DNA from: Sarcocystis neurona
Taxonomy: Eukaryota; Apicomplexa; Conoidasida; Eucoccidiorida; Sarcocystidae
Direction: 5' to 3'
DNA: 64,000 nt
Assembly (NCBI GenBank): GCA_000727475.1
Contig: KL647297.1
Location: forward strand, 1,645,295-1,709,294
The notes under the pieces were generated by a model. It worked only from the letters and a program-made list of their open reading frames with translations. It had not been told where the DNA came from and did no database searches. Below are positions 38,801 to 51,237 of this stretch, in pieces. Made by a program: the position numbers and the translations under genes. How positions within the stretch are numbered: the first letter of the stretch is position 1; each line of letters starts with the position of its first letter.

Positions 38801-41305
38801 CCATCCGTGTAAGTAGGTCGCTCTATAAATATATGTGTTGTGATTGCATTCCAGCTTTGCTCTCCTCGTGTTTCTGTCCGTCTGCTGCTTCTCTGGAGCT
38901 CTTCAACACAGAAACATGCCGCTCGTTTTCCCTCATCGGGGGCCTCACGCTAGTGCTGTCACTGCTACAGTCATCATATTGCTGCTGCTGCTGGTTGTTA
39001 TGTTGTTCCTGCTGCTGCTATTCGGGTGCAGGGACGATTGCTGCTCCTGCTGCTACTGCTGCTGCCGCAGGGACTGCTACTAGTCCTACTGCTAAGGCTG
39101 CCTCTGCTAGCACTGCTGCTGATACTTCTGGTGGCGCTACTGCAACTGTTGTTGCTGTTACTGCTGCTGCCGTTGGTGCCGTCGTTGCTGCTGCTCTTGC
39201 CGCTGCTGCTGTTGCTGTTGCTGCTGCCGTTGCTGCCGCTGTTCTTGCTGCTGCTGGTGTTGCTGTCCTTCGCCTTGCTGAGGCTTGGCCTGCTGCTGTT
39301 GCAGCGGTAACAATCATAGAAATCTGCGAGCACGAGGATGCCGTAGAACTGCTGCTTTGTTGCCTCACGTGCAACGCGTGCGTCAGTCCTACTAGCCGTC
39401 TCATCTTCCCACGCAGAGAAGATTGTTCAATATCCGGGGTTTGTGCATGTTCGGCTGCTGCTCTTCTAAAAAAGGAAAGCGACCTTTCCTCATCCTCTTT
39501 CTTCTCTTGATTTGTTGCACAAATACGGTTGTCTTCTGCGTAACTAGGTATATATATATATATATATGAGCCTGTCGGTAGAAATCATTGTACTTGCATT
39601 CTTCCCGTAGACGGATACATGGAATGTGTACACACACACATATACCTGCACCTCTACATGGGCACACACGGATATACTTTCGCCTATGAGCACACACGTA
39701 TATACTTACAAGCATAGAGACACGACGCCTACGTATAACCCCCCCTATGTATATACATATATATATATATATATACATACATATACATATGTATCTCCCA
39801 TATAGGTATGTGTATGTAGTATACGCATCTACGGAATGGTACACCGGATCAATAGAGATACAAAAGACACAAATATACGTCTGTGCATCACGGTGTATGT
39901 GAAGATTTACTGACGAAGAAATTACGTGAGTGAGTCACCGCCAATACATTTGTCTGTCAGACATGTACGACCCCCGTGTGCGCTCCACAAAGGCAACGGT
40001 ACATGCCCGTGCAGACGACGCAACGAGAAAAAAACTTTCTTGCTTGTAGACACTTATGTCGTCTGTCTACGCAGAGAAGGGAGGTCACACATGCGCGAAG
40101 CCAGTACATGAGTTTGTGCGCCGCACACATATATGCAGTACACACGTACATACACTTCCGTGCCCCTATGCAGGCCGTTCTCGTGCATATACATATATAT
40201 ATATATATATATTTGAGCTGCTTAAAGAGCCTGTGGCGGTCGGAAATTGGTCTTTTCCTATTGCATGCAAGAGCGAGTTCGAGAAGTTCTTGCAGCAGCG
40301 GATCTGCTCACCGAGCTTCAGTTTATAGATAACTTCCTTCATGCCCAGTACGGCCTTCTCCCTGCTGATACGTCGCGTAGACGGCGTGGCGAGTCTGACA
40401 GCGACAGGCGTGCACGCGCGCAAAAGAATCACGTGCATGCAGGAGCAGCAGCAGCATCGGCCCTGAAGCAGCAGGCGCAGTCCGAGAGCAACGAGGCACG
40501 AAGGAGGCGCGACACGCGACTGCAGCAGCTGCAGTCCTTCCGGTGGCTGCAGCGTGCATGCAGCAGCACACGGGTAGGCAGCACCAGCGGTGACACTAGC
40601 GGCAACTGACGTCACCTCCAAACCGCCACTCTCTGCCCGCAGCAGTTGCAACAGCAGGAGACGCGCAGGCCGGAGAAGTTGTCCAGTTCCTGGTTGGCTC
40701 TACAGCAGCAGCAAGAGCACAAGGCTCTCCTGCGGACACAGGGCCGCATGGAGGAGAGCAGCTCTCCAGCAGCAGCAGTCACTCCTGCAGCAGCAGCAGT
40801 CGCCCCTGCAGCAGTAGCAGCAGCTATGCGAGCGTGTTACCAGCTCGGAATAACGGCAGAGGTGCTACAAGCCGCGCGCAGGGGCGCCAATGATAATACG
40901 TGCGGGTACACAGTAAGTGACAGCTGTGCGCGATGCCTGCAGCTGCTGTCCTGCACGCAGCAGCAGCCGCTCTAAAGTGGGCCAGTCGCCACCTCTGCAG
41001 CGACACGTGTGCAACAGCACACGCTGCGGCCCACTCAGACACGTACATACGCGTGTGAAGAGAGAGAGAGAGAAACTGAAGCAACAGAGGCAGACGGGCG
41101 AAGACGCGCAGCTGCTCTGACGCTGCTGCAGTCGCTTGGCAGCAGCAGCTGCAGCTGCAGCAGCACTAGCCGGCACGCAGCCCTCCTGCATGCGGGAGCA
41201 ACCGGTTATGTCATAAAGCTCTTCAAAAGCTCATATCCTACGTTTGCACGTGCAGCAGTATCTCCGGGGCTCGGCGATGGCAGAGCAGCCCCCTGGAGGC
41301 ACTGA
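33868..41305 (+). CDS. Large Gln/Ala-rich coiled-coil protein, multi-exon, unknown function
   Basis: Plus-strand exons with consistent phases include 33868-34019 (LFVALPIDCGASHFPLLLYP; HWADIVNHFLAAGLND), 34714 onward (VLWTVTSTSTRLGSGSL then Ala/Ser/Arg-Ser repeats), 36382-36673 (RQTSFRLQLAVGESSPACFS; LHVFMTYPVLPTLKEH), 36931-37020 (LRQLEERHRHVYRRRMMEV), 37239 onward (RLAQTSLRDVRKLQWAAAAE), a Gln-rich segment near 37747-38231, about 40270-40580 (ERVREVLAAADLLTELQFID), 40643-40912 (MRACYQLGITAEVLQAARRG) and 41132-41305 to TGA. The joins 34019/34714 (G|GC), 36673/36931, 37020/37239 and 40912/41132 keep phase. Helical charged segments suggest a coiled-coil scaffold. It may be more than one gene, and exons between 38.2 and 40.2 kb are unresolved. 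No domain was recognised. Confidence 0.5.
35130..35192. repeat. Three tandem 21-bp units
   Basis: Unit CGCAGCAGATGCAGCCGCAGC is repeated about three times. On the plus strand it reads as Arg-Ser-Arg-Cys-Ser or Gln/Pro/Met depending on frame. It lies inside a presumed exon of the coiled-coil gene. Confidence 0.85.
38072..38222. repeat. 27-bp tandem repeat encoding a Gln-rich nonapeptide
   Basis: Five to six copies of a unit reading QQPQAQQQE in one plus-strand frame, with small changes in the first copies. Because the unit is divisible by three, every frame stays open. Confidence 0.85.
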
Positions 41306-41517
41306 GCGATCTGCCTGTGGGCGTATGTGGTGAATCTTCACAGGAACGTCATCCTTCACATACGCACAGAAAAGGGTATCTGCCTACCCATTACTTAACC
41401 AATGGCGCAACACATACTGAGCTCCGGACGTGGGTACTTGCTGCTGCGGCTGCTTCCTCTTCTTCTACACAGCCTCATGGCCGGGTGGCCCCCCCCCGAC
41501 CGCGTGGTCTGTGAGAC

Positions 41518-44500
41518 TCACTCGGTGCGTCGCAGGAAGTCTGCCACAGAGAACTCCTTGTAGATCAGCTCGACAGTGCGCTCCTTGAGGCTGCGTAGTC
41601 GACCAAGAAGCAGCAGGAGCAGCAGCAGCAGAGACACCTGTGAACACTTCAGGAACGTCACTCACCGAATATATTTGCTCGTCACATCGTCTGTGACTCC
41701 AGATACTCAACACGTGTCTGTAAACTCATACAGACACACACACATATGTATATATACATACACACAGAAGGAAAGGACATTTGGACACCTGTAGAGGGAT
41801 GGTTTCTTCTCCACAGCACGGCGTACAGTTTCCGAGAGGTACGGTACTTGCAAGGACGTGTGCGCAAAGGGCTGCATGCAGCAGCAGTAGCGCTCCCGTC
41901 AACGTGCGTGGGTGGGAGGTAGCGAGAGGGACAACTCTCTGCGTTTGTACGTGTGACTCGCGCTGCCAAGGGAGACGCAATGCATGCGCAGCTTTTTCCG
42001 GTGGCGCCCGCCGACCGTCCCTTCGTCTCTCGAGGAGCTTCTCTTCTCCGCACGCATGCACCTGTCCTTCTCTTAGAGCACAACGCTCTTCCGTCTCGGT
42101 CGCCACGCATACCCCGCCTTGCCCCTCCTAATACATAGAGGCCCCCTACTAATACACCCACAGCCTTCGCCCTTGCCAGTAACACGCACACAGCCGTGCC
42201 CCCTCCCAGTACTACAAACGCTGCCGTGCCCCCGACCCATACTATACAAACAGCCTTGCCCCCTACGTACGCAGCATTGTGTCCTCCCAATACATACGCG
42301 GAGCCCTGCGCCTTCTCAATAATACACAGCCTTGGCCCCTCCCAATAGGAAGAGTAACACATATACAGAGCCGTGTCCCCTCTCCCAGCAACACATGCAC
42401 AGCCTTTGACCCTTCCAGTTTTACACACGTAGCCTTGTCCCTCCCAGTACTACACACATACCCTTGCCCCCCCTTCCTGTACTACATACATAGCCTTGTT
42501 CTTCCTCCCAATACTACATACATACATCGGCTTGCCCTTCCCAACACCACACACACAGCGGCCTCGCACCCGACCCCTCCCCTGCAGCCGTCCGCCTCCG
42601 ATCGCATGCGGGCTTTACTGCCTTCCACCGCCCGCGGCTACCTTTACCCAACGCATGCAATCCTGCGCGTCTCCCAGCAGCAGCCTCGTCGCGTCTCCCT
42701 CCCGACACTTGCAACGCAAGCACCTGTTCACGTGACTGCCTCTTGATCTTCTCTGTGTTATCATATCCCCTCTCCTCTCCGAGCCGCGCCGTGCGCAGCC
42801 CCTGCCCTCTCAAGCGGCTGCAATTTCGATCCAGAGGGCACGCACTCATTTGCTTCTGGAGAGGCAACGCTTCTGTCCCCCGCTGCCGACAGCATGCCCT
42901 GCCATCTGCATGCGTCTCTCTCTTTCACACGCGGATCAAGCATGCAGAAACGCGCAGAACAGTAAGAAGAAAAAGAGAAGGAGTGACTGTGCCGCGAAGA
43001 GAGAGAAAGGGACGGGACAAGCAACAGTGAGACACGGTCAACGTTCACACACATTTGTACTGACTCACACAAATGCGCGTATGTATACACGAGAATACGT
43101 GTATGTATATGTGAGTAGATGCGCCACAGAGAGTTTGGTATGTGCTACTTCGACAGACAGGTGGGCATACACAAACACATGCACATGCATGTGCACAGGT
43201 ATATATATTTGCAAAGGAGGAGACGGAGAGGCGAAGCGGAGAGGCGACAGAGAGCGACACCACAATCGTACCCGTAGCGCTCTGCAATTTTTCGGCAGGA
43301 GAAACGTGCCGGATCCATAGAATGCAGGAAGAAGATTAATTCTCGCAGAAGCGGGTCCACTCGCCGATACGCTGGAAGCTTTATTGGGAACACTCTGGGC
43401 TGCACGCGACCCATACCTGTGTCCTGTACGGGCAAGCAGCAGCAACAGCAGCAGCAACAGGAGCAGCCGCAGCAACAGCAGCAGCAACAGCAGCAGCCGC
43501 AGCAACAGCAGCAGCCGCAGCAACAGCAGCAGCCGCAGCAACAGCAGTACCGGCAGCAACACCAGCAGCCACAGTGACGGCAGCAGGAGCAGCAGTGACA
43601 GCAGCAGCACCGGCAGCGACAGCGGCAGCAGCAGCCAGCCACAGCACATGACGGCAGATGCACTTGCAGTAGCAGCATGGGGCAGCAGTAGCACCAGCAG
43701 TAGCAGCAGCCAGCCATAGCGCATGACGGCAGATGCGTCCGCCCCGCAGCAGCATGCGGAAGCAGCGGGGAAGGCAGCAGAATCCGCAGCAGGTGCAGCC
43801 GCCGTCGCACTAGCAGACGCAGCCGCAGTCGCAGCAGGAACCACCTGCGCTACCAGCAACCGGTAGGTGCAGCAACCGGTAGGTCCAGCAACCGCTGGAG
43901 GGGCACAGGCAGAAGAAGCCGCCGCAGCACGGGATGTAAGTGCAGCAGCAAGCCGAGACAGCAGCAGTGGGCAAACACAGCGGCAGCAACAGACAGACAC
44001 CTGCAACAGATGCAGGCAGCAAACCGGAGCAGCTACAATTCCTAGCAGCAGCAGCAGCAGGAGAAAGAAACCGACTGTCAGGAATCCAGATGTGTTCACC
44101 GATACGAAGCATAAGAGCATGCAGGAAAACCTACAGACCTGGTTCTCTCAACCATATGCGCCACACAGATGATGCATAAGATACACCGCTGCAAGCGCGA
44201 TACAGCAGGGAGGGAGGGACGCATATAGATGTTAGCATGCGTAGGTTTCGATGAAGTGGCAGGCGAGATAGGCTTCCTTCTTGGTCACGAACGTACGAGA
44301 GACACAGCAGTCGGTCGCAGGCCAAGGATACAGGGTCACACGTCCGTTTCCAAACGCATGCGGAGGACGCCAGCTACTCGACGGCACTCCGGCGTAGACG
44401 TCTGTGCACACATACGCATGCAACGGATCACCACATTCCTGCCTGCGTCCATTCTCTCTCTATCTGTAGACAATTCACTATTTACGCAACTGGTGGCCTC

Positions 44501-45852
44501 TATAACGACGACCAGCCTTTCAGCTGCACACACGCAAGCGTACACACAGACACATGCGTTCTTTAGCAGCAAGCTCGGGCGTAGCTTGCAGACGTCACAC
44601 ACGTCTGTCTGCCAGGCGCGCGGCTGCGTGTATACAATATAAATTTACATCGGTGGTGTAGATGCGCCGCTGTATCTGTATATGGTATAGCAATATATAG
44701 ATGTCTGTGTGTAGATAGATAGAGAGAGTGAGAGAAGTTTAGACGACACATACGGGAGCTGCAGATGCTGCAGCAGCATGCCACACAAGTGTATGTATAG
44801 GTATATATGTGTAGCTGATGGGTACTGCAACACATGTAGGTAATGAGTGCTGCAGCAGCATGCCACACACAGATGTATATATAAATATATATCCGTAGAT
44901 AATGGGTCCTGTAGCACCATGTCACGCAGATGTATATATTAGTAGATATATGTGTGTAATGAGTGCTACAGCAGCAAAGCCACAAAGATGTATATATATA
45001 TATGTATATATATACATATACATATATATATATATATATAACGCGGTTTGCACCAGCATGCCACATATTTGCCGACGCATATATATGTGTGGAGAGGAAG
45101 AATTCGTCCTCGAAGGAGACTCTTATAGACAGTGCGCTGCAGCCGCAGTTGCATGCTTGAGGCACGTACCTTCCAGTAGCGAATATTCTCTGCGGTATCA
45201 AGTACCGGGAAGCGATTCTGCGTGAAGTCCACGTACTCCAAGTACGGCGAAGCGTTGCGATTCAAAACACCCGGTCTCTCTGCTGCTGGTCTACAAAACA
45301 TGAGCAGCAGCAGCAGTTGCGACCCATGCCCACGTCACACTTGCAGACGGACGCCCGTGCAGGCGTGGGGATGTCTGTATGGCGCCTCCCCATAGACAGG
45401 CACGCATCCATCTATCTATCAGATCTATCCATCTATCGACCTACTCCAACTATTTGATCTATCGACCTACTCTAACTATCTAATCGATCTATCTATCTAG
45501 TCTATCCGTCCACTTATCTGTCTATCTCTCTATCCCTCTCTCTCCCTATGCATACATATATATATATATATATCCCCGTATACCTACACGTTGTGTGCCA
45601 TGCACCGACGCGTGCATGTACGTACATGTATATATATATATATATATTGATACATATTCCACACAAAGACAGACATGTTCCTCTATATGGATATATACAC
45701 AAACACACGTAAAAATTCCACACATGGATAGAAATGTACACAGACAAATATATTTATACATGGCCCTTACAACTACGTCCTTATGTATCAATATATGCAT
45801 CTCTATTCATATATGCATATGCATGGAACCACACCAGCATGCCCAATACAAG

Positions 45853-45886
<34 letters not shown>

Positions 45887-46869
45887 ATCATATATATCCC
45901 GTACAACTACACGTTTATATATATATATATATATTTATGCATCTCTATACTTATATGGATTTGTGTGGAACTATACCAAAGCGCCCACCTCATTGAAACG
46001 TACATATATATATATATATATGTGCATACGCACATACGTGGAATTATAGCAGTGTGTTCACTGCAATGACATGTACATATATAATATACAGACATGTATA
46101 ACTCATTCTTCTGTCGTACAGTTTCTCCCTCCCCATACTCGTACGTTTCTCTATATGCGTGCAGGCACACACAGATACATAAGGTATGCACACACGTTGT
46201 GGCACACATAAATATGCATACTCCGACATGCCAATATATATACGTATACGTGTATGTAGACATGTGTTTGTGTGTGTACCCCATAAGTGGACGTATATGG
46301 ATGTATACGCGTTTTCGTGCACGCACGTATGCAGAGGTATACCTACGTAGGAGACCACCTACAAACGGCTCTTCTCTTATTTATATATATATATATATAT
46401 ATATGCACAGGAGTGTGTAGTGACTGCGGCACAGGGAGATAGAGCAAAGGTAATACCGTCCGCGGTGTGTTGCTGCAGGGAGATCCGTGATGCGAAACTT
46501 GTAGGGGACTGTATATCCACTCAGCAGCAGGCGGCCTGCTGCGGGGTCCAACGTGCGCTGGACTGGGTGTGCTGCAGCAGCAGCAGCACTGTCGCCTGCT
46601 TGTGGGGTGTGCTGCTGCTGCTGCTGTTGCGGTCGCGTGTCAACGCGTCCCGGCTGAGGGAAGAAAAACGGACTCCAGCTGTTGCTCTTCCCTCCTTCTC
46701 CTCGCCACAGATGCCTGTCTCCCCGCATGCAACACAGCAACAGCAGCGGCGCAGCAGCAGCAGCCCGCTCACACACCAGCGCCTGGCCCGCAACACCAGC
46801 CAGAGCACACGCAACCACCCCGGCAGCACACTCCACACGTAGAAGGAAGCTCCTCCCAGACCACCGCAT
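41518..46869 (-). CDS. 252-residue protein with a helix-turn-helix-like C-terminus, probably mitochondrial
   Basis: Four minus-strand exons, 46869-46457, 45290-45170, 43423-43272 and 41590-41518, join with matching phases (CG|A, 0, GG|C). The product begins MRWSGRSFLLRVECAAGVV, an Arg-containing hydrophobic N-terminus compatible with a mitochondrial transit peptide, followed by a short Gln run. Then come SGYTVPYKFRITDLPAATH, ASPYLEYVDFTQNRFPVLD, NIRYWK, VFPIKLPAYRRVDPLL and LHSMDPARFSCRKIAERYG. The last junction completes IAERYGLKERTVELIYKEF, SVADFLRRTE and TGA. The pattern DPxxFS..(I/L)A..(Y/F)G...xTV resembles the helix-turn-helix region of mitochondrial ribosome-associated proteins of the Bot1/neugrin kind; that assignment is from memory and tentative. 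Exon 1 ends at a weak GTATTA donor, so the first 137 residues are less certain than the rest. Confidence 0.65.
42110..42560. repeat. Degenerate minisatellite of about 27-33-bp units
   Basis: Many imperfect copies of a unit like AGCCTTGCCCCTCCCAATAC followed by TACA(CA)n. It lies in intron 3 of the minus-strand gene and has a strongly C-rich plus strand. Open frames across it are repeat artefacts. Confidence 0.8.
43430..43830. repeat. Long CAG/CTG triplet tract abutting a splice acceptor
   Basis: Plus-strand CAG with interruptions of CAA, CCG and GGAG, especially 43433-43565. In the sense of the minus-strand gene it is CTG and ends a few bases before the acceptor of the exon starting at 43423. 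Confidence 0.85.
45405..46100. repeat. TCTA tetranucleotide block followed by TA microsatellites
   Basis: TCTA/TCCA repeats at 45405-45540, then repeated (TA)n islands at about 45555, 45635, 45858, 45915 and 46003, separated by similar ACAT-rich spacers. It lies in intron 1 of the minus-strand gene. Confidence 0.85.
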
Positions 46870-47982
46870 GGCAGTTACAACAGCAACAGCACGTGTATGA
46901 GTCCTCACACACACACGTATGCAGACAGAGAAAACAGTAGCAGCCGCAGCAGCAGCACGCAAGTGACAGCAGTTGCAGAGGGCCCCGCCGCAGCAGCAGC
47001 ATGCAGACGACAGCAGCAGCAGTCCCTGCGGCAGCAGCCCAGCAGGAGCTCGTGGTGGCCCAGCGAAGGGGACTGCCGCTTTCTTCACACAGAAAAGGGT
47101 GCCTTGCGCTTCACCGTGCCTTCTTCAATACCTCACAAGACGCAACCCTGTGCCCGACGGCTAGCCATAGACTCGTCGACGACAAGGTCCACGTCTCGCC
47201 TTACACACTACGTATCTCACTATAGACCCACAGATGTTATATATATACGTCTGCGCAGGCGCAGAGAACTTTACGCCAAAGCATATGTCTCCGCATGCGT
47301 ATGTACATATATTTACACTTTACTATATGTATCTACAGAGAGAGACAAACGTGTATATATACACGAGGGCGTATGTGGGTGTCCTATATATACTAGTGTC
47401 CTCCACATGCGATATGGGAGCGGTCTCTCCCAGACGCGCGCAACAAGTCTTCCTCCAGTACCCTCACCGAAGCACATCGGGTTGCTGCTGCTGCTGCTGT
47501 TGTACGAACATATGGGTAGGTGGGTCGCCTCATGCTGCCCTCCCGTCCTTGCCTGCAGACGTCAAGCAGAGTTCTGGCTCGTCTACACGACACCCTCCTC
47601 GCAGCCACTTCTGCCGCTGTTGCTGCGCCTGTTCCTGGCGACTGAAACGCCGACGCACGCGGACGCGCGCCGTTGCTTCTCCATATAGAAACGCGACGCT
47701 GCTGCTGCGAGCCTGTGATGCTGTTCTGGCACTAATAGGGCGGGCTACTGCGACGAGCAGTGTACCGCTTCTGCTCTTGGTGTTGCTGCTGCGCGTCCGA
47801 TGGCTGCTGCTCGTGGTACGAGCGCTGTATATCGTGCTGCTGCTTGCAGTATGCTGCTGCGTGTAGCGCTGCTGAGGAAGACGTCCGAGGGGCTGCTGCT
47901 GCTGACGTCGTAGCGGTGTTGTTGCTGTTGGGTGTGGTTCTCTCCGTCCTGCCGCGCTGCTGTAGATTCGACTGCTGGTTAG

Positions 47983-50263
47983 TTGCTGTTGCTGCTGGTC
48001 TGCTCTGCAGGCGACGCATGCGGCTTTGCTCTTCTCGCTTACCGTTCTTCTGCAGCGCGATCTGCCCGCAGGGGAGGGTCGTACGGATCCCGGGCTGCTG
48101 CTGATCTTCTGCCTCGTGTTGCTCTGCTGCCGCTGCTGCTGCTCGAGTACTGCTGCTGTTGCTGCTTGTGCCACGTGAAGCTGCAGGAATCAGAAGTCGC
48201 GCAGCGGCGGGTCGTTCGGAGCGAGAGGCGGCAAGCAGCTGCTGCGCAGCTCGCAGCAGCAGCTGCAGCAGGCACCACTGCCGTAGCGGCAGGAACGGCA
48301 GCACGAGCAGGGACTGCAGCAGCAGGAGCAGCAAGAGGAGGAGTACTAGTGGCAAGACCCATAGCAGCATCGAAGGAAGCAGCGCGGACTGGTGCAGCAG
48401 CGGTGGCAGCAGCACGAGCGGATAGAAGAAAAGGTGGAGGAGGAGACGCTGCAGCAGCAAGAAACGGAGGAGCGAGAGCCCGGAAAAAACCGGCAGTACT
48501 CCTACTCGCGGAAAGCGCTGCTGCAGCACCGCCAGAGCACGCGTGGTGTTCGGGAGAAAAAGCTGACGCAGCAAACGTGGTACCGAGGGCAGGAACAACA
48601 GGGGACCCAGCAGCAGCAAATGCACCAGCAGCCGCCCGCGCAACAGCACGAGCTGCAACAGCACGAGCTGCAACATCACCAGCTGCAACATCACCAGCTG
48701 CAACAGCACGAGCTGCAACCGCAGGTGCTGCTGCAGGACGAGGAGCTGCTCCAGTAAGAGCTGCGAGAGGACGGGCTGCAGCAGCGCGAAGAGAAGCATT
48801 AGCTGGTAGAGGAGCGAGTATCGCAGCAGCAGGTAAGGAAGCAGGAGTGTTGCGCCCAACAGGGAGCGCAGGCGAAGGCGCCACAACAGTGAAAGCCGCC
48901 CCAGGGGCTGGGCCAGCAGCTTCTTCTGCTGCCTCGTCAGTAGCTGTTGCTGCAACGCTAGGAGGCGGTGAAGCCGCAGCAGCAGCAAGACCCGGATAGC
49001 TTTGACAGCGGGGAAGCGGACGACGTAGGGATGTTGGCCGCTGCAGCAGCAGCACTAGCGGAGAGCCGCCACACCCGCCTTTTACATGCAACATTGTTGA
49101 CGCGTCTTTATTCGTTTATTCAATCCTGGAGCAAGTACAGCGCCGTCCAATCCAACATTTTTGCCGTGTGCACACGTAAGACACAGAGCGGCGATGTCCA
49201 TACACCAAAACGACTACCATACAAAACCGGCAGTAGCAGCAGTGTCGTGGGCGTTATAAATACAGGGGCAGCAGTAGCAGTCTAGCTGTGTGCCAAACCA
49301 AGCAAACAGCAACAAGAAGACACGTCTGAAGGCGACGAGGAGGACGGTTCACGGTCCCAGCTGCAACGGAAAATCAGCTAGCAGGAGCAGCTCACCCTCA
49401 ACGACGGCTGCTGCTGCTGCCCGCGGCCAGTTGACTCTCTTGCATCGCAGGTCCCTCCCCTCTGCTGCTGCTGTTGCTATTTTTCGATCTCTCCCTCTCG
49501 GTCTGCTGCCGCTGCTCCTGTTGGTGTGGTGCCGCTGCTCCTGTTGCTGCTGCTGTGCCTCGCGGCGTTTTTGCCGCCCGTGCTGCGCAGTCTCCTGCGA
49601 GAGCGCTGCTGCTGCAGTCGCGGGCCAGGGTTGCCCGATGTTCTTCGCCTTGTTCGACTGCCGACGGCGACAAAGAGTGCGGAGTAATGAGACTTACTTC
49701 TGTGGCTGTCCAGCTGCTGCGATGTGTATACAGCCCCGTGGTGGCTGGAGAAGCTGTGGCTGCTGCTGCAGTCGAGCTGCATGTTGCACCGCTCCAAGAC
49801 CCGCTGTGTTGTTGCAGGCGGCCCGGGACGCGGCCGGCGCTGCTACCCAGCAGCGAAGTAGAGCACCGCAGCTCGTGCAGAGGCACCTGGGGACGGTTTG
49901 CAGAAGATCTTGACGTAGATTCTGGCACTGCTCATAGTCACTGTGAAGAGACGAACCAGACCGATTCGCTGTGTGGCTGCTGTGAGTCACTGCCAGGATC
50001 GCTGTGGCTGCTGCTGCTGCTGCACGTGCTGTGCGCATGCTCTTCCCCCGCCGTCGCTCTGGTGTGTAATGTACTGACAGCTGCATGCAAGTACGCTACG
50101 CTCGAAGGGGATCGACGGGTGGAATTTTGACCTGCAGCTGAGTCTCGGGTACGATGAGAGACTTATACTTGTTCTACCGACTTTTCGGGTAGGTAGACAC
50201 CTCCTCAAGCGGAACACCCACTATATGTGCATGAAAGTGGAGAGCTTCATGTTCCGAGAATAA
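47983..50263 (+). CDS. Hypothetical Gln/Ala-rich protein with a non-repetitive C-terminal exon
   Basis: Coding-like plus-strand segments are 48392-48757 (IEEKVEEETLQQQETEERE, then Gln-rich QQHEL repeats), about 48980-49160 (PDSFDSGEADDVGMLAAAAA; RLLHATLLTRLYSFIQSWSK, ending near a GTAAGA donor), and a last exon 50081-50263. That exon follows TACTGACAG and reads GIDGWNFDLQLSLGYDERLI, VLPTFRVGRHLLKRN and MCMKVESFMFRE before TAA. The last exon has no triplet-repeat character and is the most convincing part. Junctions between segments were not resolved, and the Ala frame on either strand of 48.2-49.0 kb is also open. No family was recognised. Confidence 0.4.
48641..48715. repeat. Five tandem 15-bp units
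   Basis: CAACAGCACGAGCTG and the variant CAACATCACCAGCTG, read as QQHEL/QHHQL pentapeptides in the plus frame. Confidence 0.9.
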
Positions 50264-50267
50264 TCCT

Positions 50268-51067
50268 CTACAAGTTAACAAATCCAGACGGAGAGTCGTA
50301 CTCAGAATTGAACGAGAAGAAGCCATCCATGACGTAGATGTGACAGGGAAGATTAGTCATCTCTGCTGCCTGGTTTCGCCGTGCTCTCGCGCCGTGGGCA
50401 GCAGCACGAGCAGCCACGCTGCGGGCAGCGGCGGCAGGAGCAGCAGCACCATTGCCTTAGCATGCAACAGTGACATGTGAACTTCTAGCTCCATTTTGTC
50501 CTGCTGCAGCGGAGCCACTGCTGCTGCGAAAAGTGTGGCTGCTTCTGCCCCTGCGGCGAATGCGCGTGCTGTTGCTGCAGCAGCTGCTGCCGTGGCTGCT
50601 CCCGCAGCAGTTATCGGGGCCAAAAGCGTCGTCTACACTGCTGCAGAACACAGGTCCTTGTAGGCCGCAAGGCGCTAGTGGCGTGCTGAGGAGCAAAAGA
50701 GCTGCTTCCCGTGATTCACTCGTTCTTACACTTGAGCTGTGTCACTCGTAGATCTATTTACTGCAGCAGAAGTAGGCAGCAGTATGAGGAAGACGCCTGG
50801 ACAGGCAGGCCGACGAGCAGCAGCAGCAGCAGCTCTTGACCGGTAGCAGCACGACGCATCACAGAGCGACAGCAACATCCGCTGCACCTTCGTCAGCAGG
50901 AGCATCTGCTTTAGCAGCCGCAGCGCCTTGTCAGTCTCGCCGTCTGCAGCTCCATTAACAGCAGTACGTCGCGAAGCAGAAACAGGGGCTGATTCCGGAG
51001 AACCCACATTTCTGCTGACGCAGCTGCTTGCGCAGCTCTCCGTCAGCAGCACGTGGACCAGCAACAC
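50268..51067 (-). CDS. Small three-exon gene of unknown function
   Basis: Minus-strand exons end at 50762 (GTAAAT donor), run 50632-50450, then 50369-50268; all junctions are phase 0. The sequence includes DGETDKALRLLKQMLLLTKV and QRMLLSLCDASC, an Ala-rich linker, QQDKMELEVHMSLLHAKAM, and a last exon AAEMTNLPCHIYVMDGFFSF then NSEYDSPSGFVNL before TAG. The helical middle and non-repetitive tail look like a real small protein, possibly a complex subunit, but I recognise no family. The 5' end is unsure: the frame is open to 51067, with a possible acceptor just before ATG 51018 in another frame. It is divergent from the helicase-like gene to its right, and its stop lies next to that of the plus-strand gene on its left. 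Confidence 0.5.
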
Positions 51068-51237
51068 TAGCTCTTTACGTGGGAAAGCTCCTCCGCAGCA
51101 GCCGGAGCAGTATGATTTTCAGGAAGGTTGACGGCAGGAGCAAGCCCAGGGAAGTGCCAGCAGGTTCCCGGCGACAGCACCAGCTGAAACAGCGATAGCC
51201 AACCGAAGGACAGCGGCAACCGCGTCGAGTGTTAGGC

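Noticed and set aside
42119..42746. Pro/His/Thr-rich plus-strand frames
   Set aside because: They translate a degenerate C-rich minisatellite in an intron.
44230..44423. Minus-strand frame reading GRVTLYPWPATDCCVSR..FIETYAC
   Set aside because: Protein-like, but it falls in the intron joining YWK to DTGMGRV in phase 0, and no supporting junction was found. It could be an alternative exon.
35800..46400. Possible CRISPR-like or phage-type spaced repeats among the TA islands
   Set aside because: Spacers are themselves related, units vary in length and there are no cas genes. These are eukaryotic microsatellites.
47732..48988. 418-codon Leu-rich minus-strand frame
   Set aside because: Leu runs are the reverse reading of CAG triplets (CTG in frame 1). 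No stop arises because the repeats exclude stop codons.
49694..50086. Minus-strand frame ending at a GTAAGT donor
   Set aside because: The donor is good, but the protein is mostly repeat-derived, and plus-strand segments here (AARDAAGAATQQRSRAPQLV) fit the gene ending at 50263 better. Not settled.
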